64,000 bases of DNA from Boesenbergia rotunda (taxonomy: Eukaryota; Streptophyta; Magnoliopsida; Zingiberales; Zingiberaceae), in the NCBI GenBank assembly GCA_024364735.1, contig JAGFNQ010000728.1, forward strand, positions 260,086-324,085, written 5' to 3'. The position numbers and the translations under genes are program-made. Within the stretch, counting starts at the first letter, position 1, and each line of letters begins with the position of its first letter. Of the stretch, positions 1 to 13,000 are shown piece after piece. The notes beneath the pieces are model-generated. The model made no database searches, was not told the origin of the DNA, and saw only the letters and a program-made list of their open reading frames with translations.

Positions 1-30
1 TGGTATTGTCTGGTTGTGTTTGCTTGTTCA

Positions 31-74
31 TTTTGTGTGTGTGTGTGGGGGGGGGGGGGGGGGGGGGGGGGTGG
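31..74. repeat. GT microsatellite followed by a poly-G run
   Basis: A short (TG)n tract runs directly into roughly two dozen consecutive G residues. This is simple low-complexity DNA at the window edge. Its length may be unreliable because such runs slip in sequencing and assembly. Confidence 0.9.
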
Positions 75-1093
75 TCGAGAATTACTAGGTGGATTTGACA
101 CTTCTTCTTTTACTTCATTCAGTTAACTGTGAAATGGTTAAGCATTTGTATTGGCTCCTATGACTCTATGATGTGGTGGTATGACTTTTTGTAGGATGAG
201 CAGTCGCAGGTGCCTTTTTATGCAACAAGTTAAATTTTGATAATTAACAGGCGATGATATTTAAACGCACACTTTACACATTGATCATCTGGTTGTTGAA
301 AAATTAAGCACATCGCCGCAATTGACACAATTTTATGAACGGGAACTTAATTCTTGTGCAGTTTTTGGTTTTAATAATTGTCAGTCAGAATGAAGTGTCG
401 CCGCATTGTATATGGAGGTTTTGCCGAATGATATTCCTCAGAGATTATCAACTATGCAAAAATTTTGAAGATAAGAATGGAAAGCAAAACCATGTGTGAT
501 TGCCGATTACTGCCTATTTCTGCTTGCTTATGATGGGGCTCTCAGGGCATTTCTTTTCAATTGAGTGGTGGGACGGGATGGTCTTACTTTTTCCTACCTA
601 TACCAGCCAAATGTCCTTTTTTTACTTTTTGGTTTTTTTGCTTTTGTTATATCCTTCATTTGTTCCTACTTTATCCATTTGATCTGTTTGCTCTAGTCTC
701 AAGTTAGTTTGGCTTTCTTATGAAATGACATAGATCGAGGTGCTTAGCTTATTGGTTTGACACCGTAAAGTTTTAGCCTACGATGGCTAACTTTTATTTG
801 AGTACCACTAGATATAAATTGCTTGCTTCTTTGCTATCTCACTTTGCATGTGTGACTTGCAGTAATAGTACTTCCAAAGATCTAACATTTGTTACGTTTA
901 TTTGAGAAATTTATTAATCCTTATCTAGTTTTGTTTTCTTTATAAAATAGCAATTCTTATCTCAGTTGAAACTAAAAATTTAAAACCATAGTGAAATGCT
1001 TCTTAAACCTAATCAGACCTCAAAAAGGAGAAAACTGATGGTCTAGTCTTGTTGGTCTCCATGTTACAATGTCTAATGTCTGTTGAAGTGCAG
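75..1093 (+). other. Non-coding stretch upstream of the first visible RING-ligase exon
   Basis: I see no conserved coding exon here. AIRP2-type proteins normally have about twenty more N-terminal residues before the first exon seen at 1094, and that exon begins in mid-codon. The missing first coding exon therefore lies before the window, and this stretch is most simply intron. The short ORFs at 500-682 and 1083-1265 are read-through of intron or of the next exon. Confidence 0.55.
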
Positions 1094-4000
1094 GGCTTCA
1101 GATTTCCCAAGAGAATATGATGGTGCCTGTCTTCAGATGCGAATGTCATATAGTCCAACTGCACATTTGTTCCTTTTCCTTGTACAATGGACAGACTGTA
1201 GCTTTGCAGGGGCTCTTGGTCTTTTGAGAATTCTCATTTATAAGGTTGTCATATTCAGCCACTAGTTTTTATGTTATATCCAGCAGCGAAAACATATTGA
1301 ATTTTCTTTCTGTTGTTTCTTCTTCCCTCATCTTTTTATGACCTTTCATTTTCACTATGCAGGTTTATGTTGATGGAAAAACAACAATGTCTATCCAGGA
1401 AAGAAAAGCAAGTATCCAGGAGTTCTATGGTATGCATATTGTCTTCTGTTCAAATACGTGAATCAATGAATATATCAGTATTCTTGATATGGCCTTTGAA
1501 TTGTGTGAATATATAGCTGTGATTTTACCTTCTTTAATGCAACTACCCAAAGGCATAACTGATATGGAGGATAAAAGACAAAAAACCATTTGTATGGAAA
1601 GATATAGGAGAACAGAAGATGAGGGCAAGCAGCAAATATCAGAAATAGAAGTTGAAAGAGAGGAAGAATGTGGCATCTGCATGGAGTCCAACAGCAAGGT
1701 TGTTTTGCCAAATTGTTGCCATGCTATGTGCAGGCGGTGCTACCATCAGTGGTATGTATTTTTTTCCTTTCATCTTAGTTACATCCATGATAATTCAAGT
1801 ATTTAAAGTATGCAACAATCTGATAAATGCAACTAAGAATTTCATTATAATTGTTTTATGTGCTTGAAAGGTGATATTCTTGATAAATGCTAAGCCGAAA
1901 CTAGGGATTCTTCCTTTTCCTTTTATTCTTCTCTTCTTTTTGACCCTGTAATCTCTACTTTTTATTTGTTTCCTTCTAATAAGGAGGAATGTCATTCAAA
2001 AGCCATTGTCGCTTCCATGATTTAAAGTGCTGATCAATATTAGTTGGCATATAAGTGAATCACTATGGGAATATACATTTTCCATGATCGAACTATTTTA
2101 AATATAGGATGTCTATGGAGCATTACTTAATCCATTTTTGAGTTGATCTCACTAGTCTATGGGAACCAAAGCTTCAAAATGATATAAGATATTTATTTTG
2201 TATCGGTAAACTATGATGATTAGTCAAGATGTTTGTTATTTATTTTTTTATTCCTTACTGTGAAATTTTAATTTAGGTGACTTTCTAATTGTGATACTCT
2301 TATAAATGTTAGTTGGTCTTGGCATGCTTTGAAGAATGTTGATGCATGCCAAGGTCAATATTACAAGATATTGAAACCATATTATTTCAGTCTGGCACAA
2401 ATGATACTTTAATATTAGTTGCTGCTATGGTTTCAAGTGTGGATGTAAGTAGTGGGCAGCGTGTGCAGTTATTGCACACGCTGCAGGGAGTGGGCTCGTT
2501 GCCCTCCCCCTTCACTCCTTCTACACCCCTTTTGCTCCCCTATATAAGAAGGGGGTAGGGGATTCATTCAAGTGCAAGGTGTGGTGCAAGAGAGAAAGGC
2601 AAGTGAAATACTCTTAGTAGAGGTGAACATCCAAAGAGTCCGAGGGATTTGGTTCGTGAATCCGAGAGGGGAATAGCTTTTCGATTTCGTGATCGTTCTT
2701 CTGACAACAAGCACGAAGAAGAACGAAGGATTTGCGAATATCACTGTAAGTGTTTACCATTTTACAATTTCGTAGATTCGTTCATGATTTCATGCTTTAG
2801 ATCAACAGTGGTATCAGAGCATGTATATATTCTAAGTAGCATGAAAAAAAAACTTCGTCGGAAAATCGCGACTTTGTGTCGGCAGATTTTTTTTCGAGTC
2901 GGTAAAATAGTTGTTAGCGTTGCGAACCGACGATCCCACTCGGTCGTGTTGCACACTACCGATTAACCGCGTTAGTCGCGGTGAAAACTTTGGACGGCCG
3001 GGAAAAAAAAAAAAAAGGCGACGGGAGCAAACTCGAAAAACCGGCTGGAAAAAAAAAACGGAAAATTTTTTTTGCATGCAAATTTAAGGTTGTAAGTACA
3101 GTAATTTTAAAAAAAAAAAAATTTTGAACAATTAGTTGGTTTGCATGTTGTTGTTAATTAGCAAATTGAACCATTCGTTGGTGTGCATGTTGAACCATTC
3201 GTAAGTACAGATTAAATTAGCAAATTTAATCTGTTGAAAAACAAAATGCATGTTTTTTTTCTTCTATTAAATTTAGTTAAGCTTTGTGCTTTAATTAAAT
3301 ATATTATTGCTTGGTTAAATTTGTATTAAAATTTAGCTAATGGTTATTGGAACTAGACCAAAATTTGATTAAATGGATTGGATTTTAGTTAGAATTAATT
3401 AAATCCGATTAAGTTGGTTCATTTCAACTGGAATTTAAATTATTAGTTAATTTAATCAGACCAACTTGAACCAACTATGTTTATGTCTAGTTCGAACCAT
3501 TAGTTGGTTTGACTAGACCATATTGATCCAATAAAATCAGGATCTAGTTCAAACCACTAGTTAATCAGATCAGTTTAATACAAACCAGAACCATTTTGTT
3601 TGGTTCGAACAATAGATTTGACTTTGAATTGAGTGAGCTAAAGATTAAGATAATCATGTCCAATTAGATTAGTTCTAATAAGGACAATAAATTCAACCTA
3701 AGAATCTGATCGATCAGTCCGATATCAGTCAATAGAGCTCCCAAACCAAGAAAATTTGTTTTTCTTATCTGTTTATGACTTTGTGAGTTTATGCATAATT
3801 ATGAATTGAATTGAACCAGTTTTGTACTGGATTGTCGGTTTTGTACTGACAATGTATATTTTTCAATTCTAAATATTGCACGATAGGGACGGCATGACTG
3901 GTTATAATGAGCGACTAGAGGAGCTATTGGCGGAATTCAGGACAGTTTTCTATAATCCATTTCTCGGAGTCCAGGGCGTTATAGGACGACTGGATCGGAT

Positions 4001-7000
4001 CTTCTGGAAACTTGAGCAGGCCGGGTTCCCCATGATTGATGATCACCGAATCGGGGAATTAATGCGTGCTCTACTAAAGAGAGCAGGGAAAGTTGCGAAT
4101 CAGATATGGGCTGAACACAGCTTTCGCCTCTCTTACATAGAGCTATGCAATCAGCTGCTGCGCCAACAGTTTCCTGAGGACTTGGGGGAATTTGACTCCG
4201 AGTCTGAAATGGAGGAGGATCCTGAACCCGAGGAGAATCTCGAGGAAGAGGAGGATCCCGAGATTCTCGAATACGAAGAAGATCCCGAGATGGAGGAGGA
4301 TCCAGAGATGGATCTGATTGAAGAATTCCAAGGGGATCCTGAGGAAATTGATTGGGATCCGGACGTGGATAATATGGAAATAGAGCAGGATCTAGAAGAA
4401 GAAGAAGATCCTGAAGAGACAGTAGAGGATCCTGAAGAGGTCCCAGAGGAGATTCCTCCTCCACCTGAGGTCACTCTGGTCCAGACTAGAGAGACGGGTT
4501 AATTTTTTGCTACGATTCTACTGTCCGCTCTATTGGGAGCAATATCAACCTATTTGTTCTCTTAGCTTCCTTTAGTTACTGACGTTATGTACAGTCAGTA
4601 TTTATCCATGTAGTGTAATTGTCGTTATGTACGAACAGTTTAAGTAATGTTATATGTTAACAAATTTGTTAAATGATTAGTTTATTTAATGATGATTAGT
4701 TCATCATAATTAAATGATTAGTTCATTTAATGATGATTAGTTCATTATAATTAAATGATTAGTTCATTTAATGATGATTTGTTCATTTGATGGGATGTGT
4801 GTGATATAACTAATCATTGTTTATTAGATTGGAACATACAAAGGATGAGTAGGAACGTGGTTGTCACTTGATTTTGTAAACCAACTCTATTTACAATGAG
4901 TTAGTTATTGATTACATGCATATAACATACACTGAATTACTAAATAATGTGTTTATTTATGTTAGGTCATGGCAACAAAGAATATTATAGCTGAACTGAA
5001 CAAAGGAGAGAAACTAAATGGGGACAACTACAAAATATGGCACCTCAAGATACAGTATGTACTTGAGGAACAAGAAGTTCTAGAAGCTGTAAATCAGTTT
5101 ATGGTAGAACCTGTAGACGGTGCTACCGCCCAGCATAAGCGTGATCTTGATGCCTACAAGACATGGAAGAAAAAGGACTCCACAGCAAAGGGCATTTTGA
5201 TTAGTTCAATGGTTGATGACCTAGTGTATGAGTATGAACCATTGCCTTCAGCTCATGCTGTCTGGGTTGCCCTGAGAAATAAATATAGTGGAGTTAGCGT
5301 AAGTAAGCTTCGCCAGCTGACAATCAAATTTGACAGCTTCAAGAAACGCCCGAATGTCACCATGACCCAACATCTTAGGGAAATGGGAAATATGATTCGA
5401 GAGCTAAAAACTGCCGGTCATGAGTTGACAGATGAACAACAGGTCCAAGCAGTTATCCGTTCCTTTCCTGATTCTTGGGAATCGATGAAACAGAACCTCA
5501 CACATAGTGAAAGTATTAAGACTTTCATTGACGTCTCACGCCATGTTGAATTAGAGACGGAGAGAATAGAATCCGCAAGAATTTCTGGACAAGCTTTTGT
5601 AGCTGAAGGCTCTGGATCCAAGAATAAGAAAAAATGGTTTAAGAAAGAAAAGGGAAAGGGAAAAGGGATAGAAGTTGCTACTGCCGGGCAAGGCCCAATC
5701 AAGAAGAATATTAAAGGAAAGAAATATGGACAGAAACCGAAGAGCAAGTTGACTTGCTATAACTGTGGCAAGAAAGACCACTTTGCTCGGGAATGCACTG
5801 AGCCGAAAAAGGTAGATCCATATTTGTTTTCTATTTACGAGCATTATGTTGCTAGTTCAATGCTGTTGACTAATTCTTATCCTTTGTGAATTATAGATTC
5901 AGGAGCAACGAACCATGTAGCTCGTGATCGAGCTACATACGTGGAGTACCGTCGAGTACCAGCTGGCAATAAGTGGATATATGTGGGAAACAATGCAAGA
6001 ATTAAAGTCAAAGGAATTGACATTTGCAAGCTCAACCTACGTGGTGGACATACCCTGTTTCTGCATGATGTCCTTTATGCTCCTGAAATTCGACGGAATC
6101 TAGTTTCTGTAACTAGTCTTCTTGATTTGGGTTATTGCATAAATTTTTTCAGTCGTTGTGTGGAACTTCGTATTAACTCCGTGTTAATTGGATGTGGTTA
6201 TGTAATGAATGGTTTCATGGTTCTTGATGTAGAACAAGATATTAATTATGGAATTAATAGTTGTTTTTCAAACATTGCTCTTACTAGTGATGCTAATATT
6301 AATGAGGAAGTTTGGCATGCTAGACTAGGACATATCGAACAAGAACGGATGAATAGATTAGCTAAAGAGGGTCTATTGGGCACTCATGCTAAGATTAACC
6401 TGTCCATATGTGAGCATTGTCTTGCTGGAAAAGCAACAAGGAAACCATTTGGTAAGGCTATAAGAGCTGATTCACCATTGCAATTAATTCATTCCGACGT
6501 ATGTGGTCCAATGAATGTGAAGGCTAGACATGGAAGTTCCTATTTCGTTACATTTATTGATGACTTCACACGTTTCGGTCATGTGTATTTGATTTCTCAT
6601 AAATATGAAATATTAGATTGCTTCAAACGTTATTTGAACGAAGTTGAGAATCAATTAGATCGTAAGGTTAAAACCTTACGCACTGACCGTGGAGGTGAAT
6701 ATTTGTCTGATCAGTTTAAGACAATATGTTACGAGAAAGGGATTATTAGACAACTAACGATCCCTGGAACTCCACAGCAAAATGAGGTTGCTGAAAGAAG
6801 AAATAGAACTCTTCTAGATATGGTTAGGTCTATGATGGCTCAAGCTAATTTACCTGTTTCCTATTGGGAAGATGTTATTAGCTGCTACCTATATACTTAA
6901 CCGAGTGCCTTCTAAATCTATTCCATCTACACCATATGAACGTTGAACAGGCAGAAAACCAGATTTGAGTAATCTGAGACCTTGGGGGTCAGCTGCCTAC

Positions 7001-10000
7001 GTTCATGATAAGACTCACAAATATGGAAAACTAGGACCAAGGGGTAAAAAGTGTATCTTTGTAAGGTATTCTAATACTTCTAAGGGTTATGTTTTTATTG
7101 GTGAACAGCAAGATGGAACCATCTCTGAAATAGAATCTAGAGATGCGATTTTTCTCGAAACTGAGTTCCCAACAAGAGGTGAAGTTGATAAATCGATTCC
7201 TCTATTTGCTATAGAGGAGGAGGATATTGTTCCTTTATCAACAAATCAGGAATCACAGAAGAACCCTGAATCTAGTCTACCCAGTGGGAGTGATTTGCCA
7301 ATGAATGAATCAGTTTCAGTTTCTCAACAGTCAGACCTGCGGAGGAGTAATCGCAAGATTATTCCTAAAAGAAGGTTTGACATTGAGAATGAGGCATTAA
7401 TGATTCTCCCTATTGATGATAAGGAACCTCGAACGGTTGAGGAAGCATTGAGATGCTCAGTTAAAGAAAAATGGTGAATTGCAATGGATGAAGAAATGGA
7501 GTCTATGAGAAAGAATCAGGTTTGAGATTTAGTCGATCTTCCTCCAGGCCAAAGGGCTATTGGGAATAAGTGGCTTCTCAAAATCAAGAGGAAGACAGAT
7601 GTATCGATTAATAGATACAAAGCTCGTCTGGTTGCAAAAGGATATACCCAAATGGAGGGTATTGATTTTGAAGAGACATTTTCCCCTGTTGTGAAGTTTG
7701 TGTCAATACGTGTCATTTTAGCTATAATAGCACATTATGACTTGGAATTACATCAGATGGATGTAAAAACGGCTTTCCTTAATGGTAATCTTGACGAGGA
7801 AATCTATATGGCACAGCCAGAAGATTATATTGCTGAAGGCCAAGAGGATAAAGTATGTAGACTTAAAAAGTCTATATATGGGCTAAAGCAAGCGTCGAGA
7901 CAATGGAACATAAGATTTAATGAAGTCATTTTATCTTATGATTTCAAAATGATCAATGAGGATCATTGTGTATACCTCAAGGAGGATAAAGGAAAGATTG
8001 TTATATTATCATTATATGTTTATGATATGCTAATAGCTGGAAATGACATACAGTTTGTGATAGAAATCAAATCGTGGCTTTCATCACAATTTGACATAAT
8101 AGATATGGGAGAAGCCTAGTACATCTTAGGGGTAAAGATCATTAGGGATCGAACAAAAAGACTTTTGGGTTTGTCCCAAGAGGCTTATATTACTAAGATG
8201 TTACAACACTTCAATATGTCAAACTGCAACATTGAACAAACTCTTATAGCGAGAGGCACTGTTCTGAGCAAAAGTATGTATCCCAAGACTCCTAATGAAA
8301 TAGCCGATATGAAGAAAAAACCATATGCCAGTGCCATTGGTAGTTTAATGTACACTATGTTGTGTACACGTCCTGACATCAGCTATGCAGTTGGCTTGGT
8401 TAGCCGTTTCCAGTCAAACCCAGGATCGAGACACTGGAAAGCGGTGAAGAGAATATTCAGATATCTCAAAGGGACAGCAAATTATTGTCTCTGCTTCCAA
8501 GGATCAAAGTTGAGCTTGAAGGGCTACTCAGATGCAGATTGGGCTGGAGATCTTGATGACAGAAAATCCACATCGGGCTATGCATTCTTGCTGAATGGTG
8601 GCGCCATCTCATAGAATAGCAAGAAACAAGCTTGTGTAGCTTTGTCGACAATGGAAGCCGAATATGTGGCTTGTGCAGCGGCTGTACAAGAAGCTGTCTG
8701 GTTAAGAAGGTTCCTGAAGCATTTGAAGATTGCTGAGGATAGTGGGAGTCCCGTTACATTGTATTGTGACAATCAAGCTGCAATAGCTTTTTCCAAGGAT
8801 CTCAAATATCACAGTAAAGGCAAGCATATAGAAATTAAGTATAATTATGTAAGGGATATTGTGGACAAAAGAAAGGTAGTCCTTGAGTATATTCCTACCC
8901 GTGCTATGCTTGCAGATCCTTTTACTAAGTCATTGACTAAAGAGTCATTTCTTGGTTTTGTGAAGTCTTTGGGACTTCGTAAAATGTAACACATTGTAAA
9001 ACAATCAAATATATGAAAGTGCCATGATTTATTCAGTGTATATTGGTATTACATTTTGGATAAAGTCTCGATAAGCATGTTAGCAGGTTGAGATTGGTTC
9101 ACTCACATGGACAATCATCTCTATTTGTTGAGTATAAATAGAGGTAAGACTATTACTTATGGGATAGCTTATGTAGCTATAAATAGAGACATACTCATAA
9201 GTTGGAGTCGCCTTGATTTTGTATCAAGATGAGATCATTTATGTAATGATCGGAGTAAATGAACCCACCATTTACTGAATCTGCTTAAAGCCAGATAGGA
9301 ATTCATAAGTTGAATTCAGGATTAGACATTAGGTATGTCTAGATCAAATCTGTACGATGTTAATTTTGAGAAAACATGCACTCTTTTTGTTAAAAGAGAA
9401 AAACATCGTAGCATATGATTCATACCATATGTGCTATAGCGACAATAAGGGTAGTAGGAGAATGGATCCCTGCTTCTCTACTATGTGAGACCCTTGAGAT
9501 TATATGTTAATCTCAGATTTACCCTATGTGACTATTTAGCTGTCTGCTTGAAATTTTAATCAGTGTCTGCTATCTTAGCATGTATCCTATTGACTATGAA
9601 TGATTCGGTCTATGGAGCATAACTAGGAAAGCAACTGATTAAAATGAATAGATTCAAGCTAAATAGGAAGACTAAGAGAGATTTACATCATTGACACTTA
9701 TTCACTGGTCGACCAATTACATTTTTTGTTGAGTACTTAAAATGTGATTGTGAATAATTGTATTGAATGGAAACACTGAACATGCTCTTGACTTAATGGT
9801 CATTACGAGGGATTAGAGATGTTCATATTGATGTAAATGATTTAGTCTGGGGTAAAAGCAAGTGATTGATGTCTCTGATTCATGTGATAGAGCGACTAAG
9901 TAAAGTGTAACAACTTTCTTGGTATTGATTGCTCAGAGAGCAGCTAAGTTAAGTGTCACAACTTTCTTAGCAATGATTGCTCAGTATGCTTGCTGTCGCA

Positions 10001-13000
10001 CGAATCATTTTCCCTAAAGTATGAATTGGATGATCTATTAGTCTATGTGACTATATGAGCTTTGTGACCTGATTCTTGTGTTTGTCTATGTGACTATATG
10101 GTCTTTGTGACATGATTCTTGTATTGTCTATGTGACTTGACTTGTATGAGTGGGAGATGTAAGTAGTGGGCAGCGTGTGCAGTTATTGCACACGCTGCAG
10201 GGAGTGGGCTCGTTGCCCTCCCCCTTCACTCCTTCTACACCCCTTTTGCTCCCCTATATAAGAAGGGGGTAGGGGATTCATTCAAGTGCAAGGTGTGGTG
10301 CAAGAGAGAAAGGCAAGTGAAATACTCTTAGTAGAGGTGAACATCCAAAGAGTCCGAGGGATTTGGTTCGTGAATCCGAGAGGGGAATAGCTTTTCGATT
10401 TCGTGATCGTTCTTCTGACAACAAGCACGAAGAAGAACGAAGGATTTGCGAATATCACTGTAAGTGTTTACCATTTTACAATTTCGTAGATTCGTTCATG
10501 ATTTCATGCTTTAGATCAACAGTGGAAGCATTAATCGGTTACTGAAGGTATTTTTTATTATTCCGGTAATAGACATATACCAATATTGCATTAGCATCAG
10601 TACATTTTGTTGTCCGTGCCAAAGCAGTTGCAAACAATATTGACCGTGATAGAATCTAGTACTAGACAACATTTAGCCTTGGTAGTGTGTGCAATTAATT
10701 CGAGCTGTTCATGTTGTGGTACTTAATCAAGAGGTTGCACCGCCGTGCATCTAAATGTAAGCTAATTATGAGCTTTTTGAAGGTTTGTTAGTATAGTTGA
10801 TCCTCCGACGAGCTTGGCGTCTTTTGGGAAAGTGGTTTTGCAGGTAGCTCATAATGGAGTTGTGAGCAACTCAACATAGTTCAATGCTAGATCAATTGGT
10901 TTCAGCTCAAATTGACTTGTGGCTAGTTTGCTCAGAGACTTTTGCTCAAAAGTTGTGAAAAGAGTTCAGCTTAAAGTGTAATGCTATTGGCAGGGATAGA
11001 GTCAGAAATTTCATATCGCGACCCTCCTCGCACAAGGTCTCCGCGGGATCACAACACTTGCGACCTCAACTAGATTTGTTTTTAAAATTTTTTAAATAGA
11101 TATTTTTATTATAAATAGATTGTTAATTATTATATAACTATTAAGTTTATATAATAGTTATGAATATATTATATTATTAATAATAGTTGTAAAATATTAA
11201 AAATTATTTTCAAATTTTCAAATAATTTAAAATTTTAATATATATTGAAAATTGAATATGAATTTTAAATAATCTAAAATTTTTCCAACATTATAATTCT
11301 TAAACATTTCAAATAAATTTTTAAAAAACAAAAATTTATAAACACATTAAAAAAAATAATTTAAGACTTCAAATAATTTTATAATTATCTTCGAGCCTTT
11401 TAAATAATTTATAATTTTAAATTTAGTTTTGAATTTAAAGAATTATGGGGGGGTTGGTCACATGGGGGGCCCACCCCCTCCTACCACATTGATCGCCCCC
11501 CTTAGGTAGGGGTGAGCAAAAATTCGGTTAAACCGAATTAACCGAATTTTGAAATTCGGTTCGGTTAATTCGGTTTTCGGTATTTTTTTTATAATTCGGT
11601 TCGGTTTTTCGGTTAAATCGGTTCGGTTTCGGTTTTGAGTTTTGTAATTGGTTAAACCGAATAAAAATATTAATTTAATTATTTTTATTTAAAAATATAA
11701 TTAATTAAATAAAATATGGTTATTTTAATTAAAAATTCGAATTAAATTTAAAATTTCGGGTAATTCGGTTAATTCGGTCGAAAACCGAATTAACCGAAAT
11801 TTTTTCGGTTCGGTTTTCTCGGTTTTTATCGAGAAATTCGGTCGGTTCGATTTTTTTGAAAAAAATCGGTTTATTCGATTTTCGGTTTATTCGGTTCGGT
11901 TTTAACCGAATACTCACCCCTACCCTTAGGTAGGCATGTAGGCATAAGTTAATAAGGATTTTGCATCAAATTCCAAATTGTGAAACTTGATACAAGTAAC
12001 TAATTTTCTGAGAGCGTACAAGAAATAAATTGAAATACACAATCTAAACGTCCGGGGGTAAAACGTTGGTTCATCTGCTTGGACAAATTTTGCCCCGACT
12101 GATCGGACATTCGACACGCACAGGTCGTGCACTTACACGAGTTCACTTGGTTTAGTACAAATCTGAGCCCTGGATTTGCACCCCCTGCGCACTCACGCAT
12201 GAGAGAAAGCCTCTCCACTTACATTTGTTCACAACTAACATGCTTGTGAAACAATATAAACCAACAATTATACCTTAAAACTCTCAATGTGGGATTAAAG
12301 CCCCACTCACAATGGAGTCTCTTTATTCTCCACCTCCCTTTTCATTCATTAGAAACTCCCAATGTGGGACTAAACTCCCACTCACCAAGGAGCTTCTTTC
12401 CTCCACACCTCCCTTTCCATTCATAAGATATCCAACAAAAAGTACCCATTGATTTTGAATGGATGGATGACACGTGTACTTGAAGATGGTCAATAATGGA
12501 ATATGATTTAATCTCCGTGCTTTGAGTTAAACATTGAGAACTGAGAAGTCAAATCGAGTCAAGATAATTTTAGCCAACAACTGAAAACCATTATAAGAAC
12601 GGGCTGGATCCACCTTGGCCACATGGTGCATTATTATTGAATAGACACTCACTTTGAGCCATACAGAAGAAGATTCAAGGTTAAATGGAAGAAAATAAAC
12701 TTTTGGAAGCATTAGAACCTGCTACAGTGTGTTATAGTGGTCAAGTGATTCATAATCTCCGATTCAATCTAGCTCACCAAATATTTTTAACCTCAACCCA
12801 TGTAGCTCAATATATCTCCACCACACTTTACAGCCCAATTTCACTCAATACTTACTGTCAAAATTAATCCAACCCCTATTCAGCTCAGACACTTTGCTCA
12901 CCTTTCAACAAAACTCAATCTACTACTCCTAACAGTTAGGCTGAATTTAAACTGTTACCTCACTTGCATTGGCCAAATGTTCTCCACTTGATTTCCTCTA

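Larger units (their letters stand above)
2444..10521 (+). mobile_element. Complete Ty1/copia LTR retrotransposon with extra leader ORF
   Basis: This 8078-bp element sits in the RING-gene intron. It is flanked by the 5-bp duplication gtgga (2439-2443 and 10522-10526) and bounded by 364-bp LTRs that look identical base for base. Order inside: LTR, tRNA-iMet primer site (2809-2820), long leader with an acidic ORF (3894-4502), 41-bp tandem repeats, gag (4969-5889), pol in copia order PR-IN-RT-RNaseH (5890-8989), 1.2 kb of non-coding DNA with tandem repeats, polypurine tract and 3' LTR. Identical LTRs mean recent insertion, yet pol has six stops, a frameshift and a changed RT active-site residue. 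The copy was therefore probably mobilised by enzymes made elsewhere. Confidence 0.95.

Noticed and set aside
1489..1806. 105-codon ORF as a complete small RING protein
   Set aside because: It starts at a non-ATG intron codon and runs past the splice donor at 1752; the real RING continues at 13508.
4151..4474. Antisense Ser/Gly-rich ORF opposite the acidic leader ORF
   Set aside because: It is the complement of the repetitive GAG/GAT codons of the acidic protein and has no independent support.
5887..8614. Idea that TGA codes for tryptophan here
   Set aside because: TAG also replaces Trp, other elements show mixed stops, and the host MLO, TOM1 and RING genes read normally with the standard code.
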